Source: Pseudofabraea citricarpa
Taxonomy: Eukaryota > Ascomycota > Leotiomycetes > Helotiales > Dermateaceae
Assembly (NCBI GenBank): GCA_029641185.1
Contig: JAPWGK010000001.1
Location: forward strand, 632,501 to 696,500
DNA: 64,000 nt
Reading direction: 5' to 3'
The notes below the pieces were generated by a model. The model had not been told where the DNA came from, did no database searches, and worked only from the letters and a program-made list of their open reading frames with translations. A program made the position numbers and the translations under genes. This document shows, one piece after another, positions 33,555 through 44,104 of this stretch; position 1 is the first letter of the stretch; each line of letters opens with the position of its first letter.

Positions 33555-34922
33555 GCTGGTGGCCTCATTTTTCTTTTGTTCTGTACGCGGCTACATTAAT
33601 ATTATTGGTTGGCAATTGCATCTGCGAGAAGTCGAGTCATGGTGAAGTGTTGAGGGTCGGGAGTGAGGTCTCTACTCGCATCCTCTTGCATCGGGTACAA
33701 AGTGGACGATGGAATGGCTTTCTGACCCAAAGCCTGAGACAACCACCACACTCACACTTCATGGTCGGTCGAGTAACAGTCGAGGGTGTAGAGTACCGTA
33801 GAAGGCTGCGATTTTGTCTCGAATAATTCCAATCGGTCTCCATACCGTGCCGTACCCAACCCAACAAGCAAGCTGCCGGCTGGTAACTCGTAAGGAGAAT
33901 TTCCTCAGCAGCCGCGCTCCCCGAATATCGAGTCCCAATCACGTTTCCCCCAGCCGATGCTTGACGTCGGCGACGCCATCCAATGGTGTGAGATGCCGTG
34001 GCGGAGGGGCGAATGGAGGCAGAGAGTAGAAAAACGGTTGAAGGCTGTGTAGATCCTCTTCAACTGTGCCAGGCACGCTGCGATGGTTATTCGTCTTGTC
34101 GAATGGGTTGCCCCTCTTCCTTATGCAGACCATCGAGGCTTTTTGCCCTCTGGCTATGCAGCTATGCAGCTATGCAGCCATGCGCCATGCGGCCCCAGTG
34201 GTGGTCATCGTACTGTAGTCTGGTCCGCAGGCTGCGCTCTGGATCAATAAAAGCTCTTCAAAGCTCCACCGCTCTTTTGTGGATCACCTTCTCAAATGCT
34301 GCATTGCCATGTGTGAGTTGTGTAGTGAGTGATGAGGAGCATCGCTACTCGTTGGGGTCGATGGGGAGAGTGAGAAATGACGATTACAACGATGAACCCC
34401 CGTAGCCGAAGTTCGACGGGTTTGCCGCAGTCCGTGTGAACTTTGAACTTTGAACTCTGCAGTGAACGCTGCCAGTGCGCTGCTGCTGCTAACGAATCTA
34501 CTGTACGAGTGCTCCGCCCAGCTCTGCTTCTGAAAAGGAGGGGCAAGTTGCCTGTCACCCAAGCTTACAGCACCACACACACAGTACAGAACCTCGTACC
34601 GTACTCGACCGACAAAGCTACGCCTTGCTAACAGCTCGTACCTCCACACTCCAAAAAACTTACAAGACAAACAACCCCATCAAACAATCCACCGAGTACA
34701 GCTACAGTAGTGCCACTGCAGTACGGGCATTTGCAAATGCAGAACGAGAACGTGAATCATCATCTGTTGACACGCCAGTAATCAGGATACAGTCCTCTCG
34801 TTACCCTCCATCCTCCTGAGCCGTCTTCCCGACTCTCCCTTCCTTATGGCCCGCATTTCCACCTGGAGAATTCGACCACGGGAGTGATTCTCAGCGTTTG
34901 CAACACCGCGAAACGAACAACC
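33555..34922. other. Intergenic interval, no supported gene
   Basis: This holds the 3' flank of the Pga2-like gene and the long upstream region of the next gene. A short GCTATGCA repeat (about 34150-34185, ending in GCCATGCGCCATGCGG) and a TACTGTACG motif near 34500 are visible. Overlapping short frames on both strands show no domain. Confidence 0.45.
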
Positions 34923-37748
34923 ATGGAGGAACCACAACGCCGCCAGGAACCCGGCCGCGACATCAACGACCTACTACTAAACGGTTATTACAGAACTTCC
35001 AGGGCAAAGAGTCCTGCTGGGTAAGTCCCTGGTGTGGTGGTGCTGCCGCCGCCTGCGAGGCGCAAGGCTGAAGATCAAGAGGCTGACCGCTTCAACAGAC
35101 CAACTCATAATAATGCGCCCTCCTTCCTGAGTGCTCTAGATGGTGCGCCTACTCGTCGTCGAAGCAGAAGCAGAGGCCGTCGTGTGCCTGCTCCCCCTGC
35201 GCCGACGTGTGAAGATGAGGTTGATGCCTTAGCCAAGGAGCTCTCGTCAGCGAACATCTCGGACGACGAGCCTCCTATGCGCGGCATCATAGACCAACAT
35301 CCTATTATACTCGAAGCAGAAGTAACGGTAGCAGAGAGGGAAAGATTGCACAAGACGCCCCACCAGGAGTATGACAGCGATAATAGCGAGCGAAGATTTG
35401 TCTTGGTTCCCAAATCAGATAATGGGTCACCGAAGGAGGACGATGATTTCGAGAAAATCAAAGGACAGAGGAAGAAGAGAGAGAATAACGGAAGGCCTCC
35501 AGTGCCCCAGAAAGATCCCGAGACACGCAAAAGGTCGCCGGCACCTTATCCCCCTATACCTAAATCAAGCCAAGACTCAGCCAAGGAGGAGAAGCTGCCA
35601 GTCCCTCCACTAGAAAGGCGGAGATCAAGCAGACAGGATCTGCCAGCCTTAAAAACAAAAATAGAGAAAGAGGTACCACCGCCATTCAGAAGAAGCGCAT
35701 CGGCATATGCGTCTAGTCCAAGAGACAACGAGATGCCAAGAGTCACGCGCACACCTTCCGATTACATGCTATCACCAGAAGCTGTGCATGTCGCCAGAGC
35801 CGGGTCGAAAACGTATTTTGATCCGGCTGCACAATCAGCAGCTCCGCGATATCACCCCAATCCTCAAGATGCCTATTGGTCTGGGAATGGCGACAAAAGG
35901 AGTAGTGGTGGTAGCTTTTCTGGGGCATCACGACCAACAACACCACAATCAGACAAGGACAAACGCGCTCCTGAACCCCATAATCATGATAAATTAACCA
36001 GACCTCAACAGCTTACAGAAGAATACTCTTCCCGTCGACATCATAGAACATACTCGACACATTCAGAACGTCCACGATCTCCTAAATCATCTACCCAGAA
36101 TCTACGCCCTTTTTACAGCAGTGATGAAGATATTGATAGCAGCGACTCAGAGCGACGTCGTAGAAAGCATCATCATCATTCATACAGCCTTCGTCCAGAT
36201 GATGATCCTAGCCGGCACCGTCGTTCTCCTTCGACCTCGAGAAGAACTACGCTTGATGCCAAAACCCCAAATAGATATGCTTCTCCTCTCCCTTCGCCTA
36301 AGGTCTCTCCGAGTCAAATTTCAAGAGAGGACTCGTTTGAGCCTCAGCGTAGTGATACCTTCCCTCGAGCACGCGAAAGAACCTCTAGACCTATATCCCC
36401 AGATGAAGAGACGCCTCGAGCATCTGATCGACTGAATCCTATGGAAGCAGCACCAAAACGTTCACATTCGCGCCAACCGAGTGGGACGTTAAAGCCACAG
36501 CCATCCTCTTCACAGACGTCACTCCCAATTCCTATCCCTTCACGAATAGATCTTCATTCACCTAGTGAGACACGACGAGCACCCGCGTTACCTCTACGTG
36601 ATGAACCACGCTCACCAAGCGTGCGACAGACTGAAGCAAAATCATATTGGCAACCTCCTCAATTCCAGCCACCAACTAGCTCCAATAATCTAGAGAAACC
36701 AATCGGCTCATACCGTCGCTTTTCTGAAGATATTGAACGTGGTACCATCGAACCACTTCCTGTTTGTCCTCGCACAACCTTTGTCCGTGGACGCAATGAT
36801 TGGTTGACTTTACCCAACTGTACTGGTTTTGATATATGCCCAACTTGTTATAACAATAACATGGTTCCGACCGAGTTTCGTGATCACTTTATACCAGCCC
36901 CATTCAGGCCGGCAGATGTAGAAGTCATTTGTGATTTTGGTAGCTCCCCATGGTACCGCATAGCTTGGCTTCTGACTCGAAAGGAACGGCGACGAGATTT
37001 GAAGTTGTTCTACGGTCTTGCTAATGTCGCTTCGACGGCTCAACCATGCCTTGGAAAGCATGAAGCAGTCAGACAATGGCACTCGATCATAGATCCTCGG
37101 ACTGGAACTCCAATCCGCAATTTTGATGTTTGTTACAACTGCGTCAAAAGTGTCGAGACTCTACTTCCAGATATCCGAGGCATATTCGTCAGATTAGAAT
37201 CGGACCGACCATCGCCAAGAATTTGTGATTTACGTTTTGATAGTCCAAGGTTCATCAAGTACTTCGATGCACTTGAAACGACTGCCGATACAGCAGACGA
37301 CATGGATGGCTTGGATACGAGGGACATCGTCAGCCTTGCAAAGAGGCTAGCAATGCTGGATGAATGTGAACACGACAAGGATATCTACGAACGACGCTGG
37401 CACCTGATTACTCAACTGCCGGAATTCACAGTATGTGAAGAATGTTACGAAGAGGTCATTTACCCGGACGAGAAGCGCCGGGCCATACCAGCAATGTTTG
37501 TCGAATCACAACAGCGCATCCCCAAGGCGTCATGCCAACTTTACTCGAAGAGGATGCGAGCGGTCTTTACCAAGGCCGTCGATACTGATGATTACAAGTA
37601 CCTAGCGGCTAAGGCTAGGGAGAGGAAGACGATCGAGACGGCATACAAGACGAATCTTGCTGAGTTGCGACGGATTCGAGATGTGAACCCGGAGTTCGCT
37701 GCACGCGAGACGGCGCGGATCACGGATGAGTGGCGGAAGTGGGAATAA
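34923..37748 (+). CDS. Conserved fungal protein, disordered Ser/Arg-rich N-terminus and Cys-rich C-terminal domain
   Basis: Exons 34923..35020 and 35099..37748 (78-nt intron) encode 915 residues. The first exon (MEEPQRRQEPGRDINDLLLN) has a clean ATG. Residues about 30-560 are disordered and rich in Ser, Arg, Pro and His, with RRRSRSRGRR and many SP/TP sites for kinases. The last 340 residues are ordered and have paired cysteines: VCPRT...LPNCTGFDICPTCY, CYNCVKS, LDECEHD and VCEECYEEV, which suggests a zinc-stabilised domain. A C-terminal helix with RITDEWRKWE closes the protein. I recall this C-terminal domain as widespread and unnamed in filamentous ascomycetes. No enzymatic motif is apparent. 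The strong split between disordered and ordered halves fits a regulatory scaffold, but function is unknown. Confidence 0.85.
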
Positions 37749-39687
37749 TGGATGACGCATGAGAATGAATGATTGATTGATGATGACATGTTATGATTAG
37801 ATGTGTGGGTTTTAAAAATAAATGGAGATCTCATGAATCATGATAATTTAACTAGATTGATTGGCGCTGACAACTGTGTTTGGTTTGGCTTATTGAGTTT
37901 GAGGTTTTACTTCTCGAATGATGGATTTGCTGGTATGAGAGAATACAGACAGGTTTCTTCCTTGGGCAGGTACTTTTTGAATCTATTGTGGGCGTTATAA
38001 GTGTTTGGAATACATTGAGTATAAGAGGGATTCATCACGTTGGATGTATCCGGTGCTTTTCTGAGAGGCATTCGGTCGTATTTTGAACGCCTGATAGTAA
38101 TCAGCCCAAACAAGACGTTTGATATATCACTATCGGCTTTCGATTGAGTGACTCTTATTCGTTTTCAGGGTCCGGTACCTCAAATGCTATATTCATCTCA
38201 CTTAATAAAACCACCTGTCTTTTCCTATTGCCTTGGTATTCTTATTAGACATGACGCCTAGAATCGTGGTAAGGAGATGCTCTCCTGCCGGTATTTGAAG
38301 TAGGTTCGGTTTGTACAACAAAGTGGCTTGATTTAACGGAAGGCTTAAATGGATGGAAATCGACTCGGCTTGTTTGTTGGCCCTTTCCCTCGAATCCTCA
38401 AAGCAGTTTACACCGTGGGTAAATCGCTCAACAGAGCAGCTCCTTAGGCAGGAAGGCTCGGGAGGTTGTTTAAAATTAAGCGAGGAGAATTCTGCGGAGG
38501 GATGATCCTCCGTCGCTTAATTTCCGCGTAGACGACGGCAGGGATTCTCGACGACGCGCCAAAGTCTAAATCTTTAATTGTACCGCCGCTGTCTTTCTCA
38601 AACACAGCCACCATCTCTTGGTTCTTTTCTTCTCCTCTTCGGCTCTTCTCTTTTTCTTTCTCGCTCGTCGCGTTTCAGCTCGAGGCCCTCTTCCTCGTCT
38701 CACCTACTGTAGCTGGACTAGCCTCTTCTCCACCTTTTGGCTTTTGGCTTTTGGCTTACGCTTTGTGGTGCGCGGGGAGTTGGGGGCATTTCAGGTTTTG
38801 GTCTGATGTCTGGAAGGTAGCTTCCTCTTCCTTCTTGGCTCTTGGTTTCGCAGTGCAGGCCAGTTCGGCAGCTCGGCTTAGGGTTTGCTGGCTGAGTAGC
38901 TGGTTGAGGGCTACATGATTTGTGGCGTGTTTGCTGTGTGGCTGCGTTAGGTTGATCCTTGTGCTCGTGCTCGCCGGAAGTCTGGACTGGTGTCGACGGT
39001 CGAGAGTTAAGAGTTTGGGCAATGCTGTGGTGTGCTGGTTTCCAACTTCCAAGGCGCGCATGAGCAGGATGGAGAGGGGAGAGCTGAGCAGGTACGCAAG
39101 CTGTACCTGAGCCTGAGCCCGAGCAAGAAGATACCGTCGTGGTTGGCGTTGGCTGGGGGAGAAGGGTAACGAAAGTCTGTCCTAGACGGATGCAAAAATT
39201 AAGGATTTCTTGAAGGCGGGGATGACTATTTTCGGACGTTGGCTGCTGGGGAATTGCCTTTCCCTCGCCCAGCCTAGAAGGTCTGCTATGACGTCGTTCA
39301 AGGCAAGAGACAAGAAGTTGTATAGTGAGTCGGCTCTCTGAGAGGGCTGTGAAGGGAATCCTCAACTGGTTTTGGCTTTCTCTTTCTTGTTTTTCTTCTG
39401 TTTGTTTTGCTCATCTTGTTGCCCCCCTCCTTCATCTTTCTCTATTTGGTGCGCTTTTTCATTTACCTATAAGAGCGAGGAGTTACATCGCTTGAGTGAA
39501 TGAAACTCGTTCTACATGCCATTGACTTACTCGCTTTTCTCTATTGCCTACCCTCACTTCAAACTTACACACAAAATAACTATATATACCTCTCTCCGAC
39601 CCATCCACTGATCTATTTCACCTCCTATCCCGTTCCTGTCGTTATTCAATATCTCATCTAATTCCACCTACTTACTCACGCGCGACA
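37749..39687. other. Intergenic interval with an unassigned antisense frame
   Basis: 37.75-38.5 kb is an AT-rich 3' flank. 38.58-38.75 kb is pyrimidine-rich on the plus strand. A 215-codon minus-strand frame (39365..38718) is open and Pro/Thr/Ser-rich but has no recognised domain and no matching neighbours, so I did not call it. The last 100 nt hold the promoter of the Cys-module protein gene. Confidence 0.45.
39581..39588 (+). promoter_or_regulatory. TATA box of the Cys-module wall protein gene
   Basis: TATATATA, followed by CCTCTCTCCGACCC, 100 nt upstream of the ATG at 39688. Confidence 0.6.
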
Positions 39688-40473
39688 ATGCAATACCCAA
39701 CCGCTCTCCTGCTAGCCATCACGGCCTTGACCTCGCTCACAAGCGCAGCACCACAACAAGACACAGATGACCGAGTAGAGAACTGCGGCGAGGCATATGT
39801 AGCATGCGTCAACGCAGCCGGGGCCGTGATTGCAACGTGCGCAACCCAACGAGCCACATGCCTAGGCTACAGCGCCGTATCACTCAGTCCATCACTGAGC
39901 AGCGCTCTCACATCAGCGCCCACCGACCTGCCAGACACGTGCTCGGATCTCAACGACGCATGCCGGGCTGTTCCAGGCGCAAACATGGCGACGTGCTCTG
40001 CCCAATACGCAGCCTGTCTCGGGTACAACCCGTACGCTACCGGTCCCGTTACTGGGACGCCTACGGCCTTGACCCCATCGCCAGCCCCCACGTTCCCTGG
40101 CAGCAGATGCGGCGAGGACGACGTCGATGATACGTGCACGTGTGAGGAAATCGACGAGGCGTGTCGCCAGGTTCCCGGCGCCAATCTCTCGCTCTGCACT
40201 GCTCAGCTCGCTGCTTGCCTTGGTCTCGGTACCTCAACTTCTTCGGCGTCCGTCGTTGTCGTTTCTCCCTCTGCTACCGTGTCAGTTAATGGCTCTGAGG
40301 TCGTCACGCCTACCAGGTCGACCGTCTCTTCTCCTACTGCTACCCCTACTGGACCCGTTCCCACTGGCGCGGGGAATAACGGCACGCTTGAATTCACCGG
40401 TGGTGCTGCGTCGGGAGTGGTCAGGTCGGCGCCGTTGGCTTTGGTTGCTGTGGGCCTCTTTGCTTTGCTGTAG
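39688..40473 (+). CDS. Secreted, probably GPI-anchored protein with three CX6C-X10-CX6C modules
   Basis: Single exon, 261 residues. A signal peptide occupies about 1-20 (LLLAITALTSLTSA, cleavage near AAPQQ). Three modules follow with identical cysteine spacing: C33/40/51/58, C85/92/103/110 and C152/159/170/177, each C-X6-C-X10-C-X6-C followed by LG. Modules 2 and 3 share ACR.VPGAN...C.AQ.AAC. Two further cysteines (141, 150) precede the third module. A Ser/Thr/Pro-rich stalk (about 183-230) leads to GAASGVVRSAPLALVAVGLF and LL at the C-terminus, a typical GPI-attachment signal. It is expected on the plasma membrane or in the wall. The spacing differs from CFEM (eight cysteines) and from hydrophobins. 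Modules of this kind would fold as helical hairpins held by two disulfides. Function unknown; surface recognition or wall structure are guesses. Confidence 0.85.
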   Translation: MQYPTALLLAITALTSLTSAAPQQDTDDRVENCGEAYVACVNAAGAVIATCATQRATCLGYSAVSLSPSLSSALTSAPTDLPDTCSDLNDACRAVPGANMATCSAQYAACLGYNPYATGPVTGTPTALTPSPAPTFPGSRCGEDDVDDTCTCEEIDEACRQVPGANLSLCTAQLAACLGLGTSTSSASVVVVSPSATVSVNGSEVVTPTRSTVSSPTATPTGPVPTGAGNNGTLEFTGGAASGVVRSAPLALVAVGLFALL

Positions 40474-40935
40474 AAAGTTGGGGCATGACTTCCTTGTTGA
40501 TGGTGTCTGTCTGGTCTTTTGCTGGATGTTATGCATATACAAGACGGTCTTTACATAATTCTATATCTTTATTTCCTATGTCATGATGTTTGGGTTTACC
40601 GAGTGGGCTGGGTTAGTGGTTCGGGAAGAGGTAATAATAGGTGGAAGTAGAGCGGAGAGGGAACTCAGGGGGGACTAGCTATGTTCAATACTTGAGTCTT
40701 GACTATCAAAAATATAAGAGCTTAAGATTGATTTTAATCTGAACTCGGAAGTGAAATTTGTTTCTATACGACTACGGGGAAATTAGTTACGTTTAATACT
40801 TAGGTCTTGAGTATCAAAAATGTAAGAGCTTTAGATTGATTTTAATTTGGATTCAGAGTGAAATTTGTTTTTATACGACATATAACTCGTCAACTATTCT
40901 TAAATTCCTAAGGGGAAATCCTTGAAGCCACCTCA
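40474..40935. other. Convergent 3' flanks with a duplicated segment
   Basis: Lies between the wall protein (plus) and P450 (minus) genes, both ending here. It contains the tandem duplication at 40674-40879 and is AT-rich on the right. Confidence 0.5.
40674..40879. repeat. Tandem duplication of about 98 nt, diverged mainly by transitions
   Basis: Copy 1 (40674-40772) and copy 2 (about 40782-40879) align over their whole length: both contain a TTAATACTT/TCAATACTT, TATCAAAAAT, TAAGAGCTT, GATTGATTTTAAT, GTGAAATTTG and TATACGAC core. Most differences are C/T or G/A changes, and they occur in both copies. Confidence 0.9.
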
Positions 40936-42842
40936 TTACTCCTCTAGTCTCTTCCATCGAATCTTGAGGTCTCGATCTGGTGGCATAGCTGCCGCTCCAT
41001 AATACCATTCGTCATCTTTCGGTGGGCGATCAGACGTTGTTCCATCTTCCTTGTCAACATACTCCAAGAACTCGATTTCAAAATTCGACACTAGCAGTGC
41101 GATGGAAGCCATGATCTCCTGTTTAGCGAAATGCCTTCCAGGACATGTAGTTATTCCACCGCCTATTCTATTAGCTTTAAGTGTCGTCGACAAAGGAGAG
41201 TATTACATACCGTAAGGAAAGAAACTTGACGTCTTGTTCCCGAGCGAGAATTGGCGTACGGTCTTCGTATTCCCAGCTTCATCCTTCACCTCGGTGTCTA
41301 CTAGATGTCTCTCTGCCCAGAACTCACTAGCTGGGTGTTCAGGCATGCCCCAGACAGACTCGTCGAAATGAGCCAGTGCCGAAGAAGCTTGCACTAAGCC
41401 GCCTTTCTCAAGTGTGTACCCATCTAGCTTCATGTCATCTGTGACTTCTCTCGTCACGTTTACGGAAACATGCATGCGCAGAGTCTCCACATAGAGCGAC
41501 TGCAACAGCGGCAGCTTTTTCAGTTTCTCCATATCCAGGATCCGCTGCTTTCCTTCGGGATTTGGAACTGTGGCTGTGATGACTTCCTTCTTGATATCTG
41601 CGTATAGTTTTGGATCACGGAGGATTTCAATTAATGCCCATGTTGCCATGGGAATGGCATTTGCATTCAATCTACACCGAAGTCAGTCAGTTAGAAACAT
41701 TCACAAACAAAACCATCATCTTCGCTAGACTTACGCAAATATGGCACCGACATACATGCCCGCCTGCGACTGCTTGCTGAAATGCTTCTCGTTAAACTTG
41801 ACCGACTCTCTCGAAAAGCGGGATCCGAAAACCGGCTCCCAGTCTTTCCCGGCATCTGCACCATGCCGGTCATAAGTATGTTCGGCGACCTGAAGGTGCT
41901 TCCTCGCCAAGTCATGGTACGCATCCCTCGCATCATACGAGCTCCGGCTGAGGAACCTTCCGCCGCCGTACAGGAGGGTAAAGATGCGGCGATCGAATTT
42001 CCAGAACGTGTCGCTAAACCCAGGGTTCAGCTCGAGCAGCTGGGTGCCCGACATGGAAGCCGTAGCGGATTCGAGCATGTGCTTCTTCAAGAACTCGAAC
42101 AGATGCAGCGTCTCCCACTCGTTGGCCGGAAACTTGGCCAGTTTCGCCTGGAAGAACTCGCAGAATTTTGCCGTCATCACTTCGACTGATGAGCCCGTCG
42201 TCAAGTGTTCCATGTAGATGCGGTGGTGCAGGTGCCAGATCCGCTGGTCTTCAGGTATCTTTACCAACGGCTTGAGCCCGCGCCCTGATTTGTCCCGCTT
42301 GAACAGCTCGACATCTGAGTCTGTCGCCCCAGCGACCTTCTGCGTCGCGTACAGGAATAATTCATCTGCGGCGAGATTGCCCGTGTGTCGGACTACGGCT
42401 GCGGTATTCTTCGACCCGGTAACGAAGTAGAATTTCTTCGGCCCGATCTTGAATTGCATTATGCTTCGGCCGTTGAGCTTGGATCTAGTTTTTGCATCAG
42501 CTATGTGAATCGTACTAAAGAGACTGTAACTTGTACTTACATAATGTAGTTTGTGAAGTTGGCGTTGTGGTACACATATTGGTATGCATTTCCTAACCAT
42601 GGTATCCAGTATGGAAGAGCGTCTGGGGTTCTAATACCACTGCTCTTTTGAGTGAAATGGGTTATGACTCGACGGAGGAATGCTGCTATAAGTAGAGCAC
42701 TCGAGATCAAAAAGATGGTGTTTGAAAATCCGGATCGTTGGTAATAAAAGTCGAAAAGTGCTGTAAGGGTCTGTTTTCCTTGGATAGCAACATTATAGAC
42801 TTGTGTATCAAAGGGAGCGGTTGCTGTGTTGTTCGGGTCCAT
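40936..42842 (-). CDS. Cytochrome P450 of CYP7/CYP8-like type
   Basis: Exons 42842..42541, 42484..41735, 41671..41211 and 41162..40936 encode 579 residues. An N-terminal anchor (TIFLISSALLIAAFLRRVI) places it on the ER. The heme-binding loop is FFPYGGGITTCPGRHF with axial C511, and ExxR is ETLR at 413-416. The I-helix reads ALNANAIPMATWALIEIL and lacks the usual (A/G)GX(D/E)T acid-alcohol pair. It resembles animal CYP7A1/CYP8A1, which in recalled sequences have ASQANTIPATFW at this place, so the catalysed step may be hydroxylation with altered proton delivery, or an isomerase-like reaction. C-terminal IRWKRLEE is family-like. No polyketide, terpene or peptide synthase lies next to it, so it does not look like part of a biosynthetic cluster. 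Substrate unknown. Confidence 0.93.
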
Positions 42843-44104
42843 TATTAGAGTGTTGTTGAAGTTTGTGGTGTCGTAGTTGAAGATGGGTTGTTGAGTTCAA
42901 TGCCAGATTTGTAAAGGCCAACGAAGAGCTTAAATATCGATATAGAAATAACTTCAATGTCTGTAGTGTGATATGAGAAGAGCATGAACCCTCCCACCTT
43001 TATGAAGCTACATCTTTGTACCTTTACCTCGGTCGATGGCCTCCCGCCACTACTCACTCGCATGAAGTGAAAGAGAAAGAAGGCATCGACGAGAACTCGA
43101 AAACGAATACGGCTTGCCAATGAGACGACAATGGCTTCTATAAACACGCGACCAATTATGAAGACGAATGCAAGGATGCACAGTCATCCAAAGTGGCTAG
43201 TCGAGTTTGAAGTTGCGATGCTGTTTCTTCCGCTAACCGACAACCTGTCGCATGGCCGCCTTTTTGACATCGCAAGGAAACACGTGTACCGGTTGCTGGT
43301 ACAGATCTGGCGACGTTAGAGACTCCAGATGGCATTGCCTTCGTGACTTGTGTCTTGATTCGTTCAAGATCAGGTGAACCTTCAAACCCAGCTGAGTTCC
43401 CGCCCGTGCAGACATCAGCTAGATCTGACTGTCGAATCGCAAACCGAGAAACATGGAAATTCTACTGTTATGCACAACGTATTCGTATTACTCACATGCT
43501 GTCTATTCTAACATCAAATTTTCGGACTCTCGGTTACTTCTATTTTCCGAAATATCGTTGATAGACCATTAAAACTAATAGTTAGACCTGAAATAATTAA
43601 TCGTTCCTATGTGATTAGATGCAGTGGCGTTCTTCTCTAATGGGCTAATGCCCCTCGCTTGCCACAGACTAATTTCCAAACCTCATCTTTTGATATGATA
43701 CTCATAGCAAGTACGGGAGTATCATTCTTTTAGAATATCAAGTGGCTTAGTTGAGTGTACTTTTCTCAGCCAGTAGGCTACGAGGTTCTTGCAATACGCG
43801 ATCGTGAAAATCTTGGATAGGAAAGAAGGGTATTTGGGCTTTGTATAAAAACCTGCCCAAACAGTTAAAGAGAAAAAGACACACACTTAACAATTTGAAA
43901 TGCAACTAAAATGCAGGTAGATTAGGTACTGGACTAGCTACTGACCATTTACCAGAAGTATAAGATAACGTCAAGTTATGAGATTATCAAACGTCACTGC
44001 ATCGTAAAGGTGTAAAAAGCAAAATTATATTTTAGTTCTATTAAAATGAAAGAAGCAATGCTAACGCTAAAGGAATGTGAGATCCGACTAATTCTCCGAA
44101 CCTT
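42843..44104. other. Intergenic interval, no supported gene
   Basis: P450 promoter on the left, adhesin-like gene 3' flank on the right. A 62-codon frame on the plus strand (43131..43319) has no domain. 43560-44040 is AT-rich. Nothing else seen. Confidence 0.45.
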
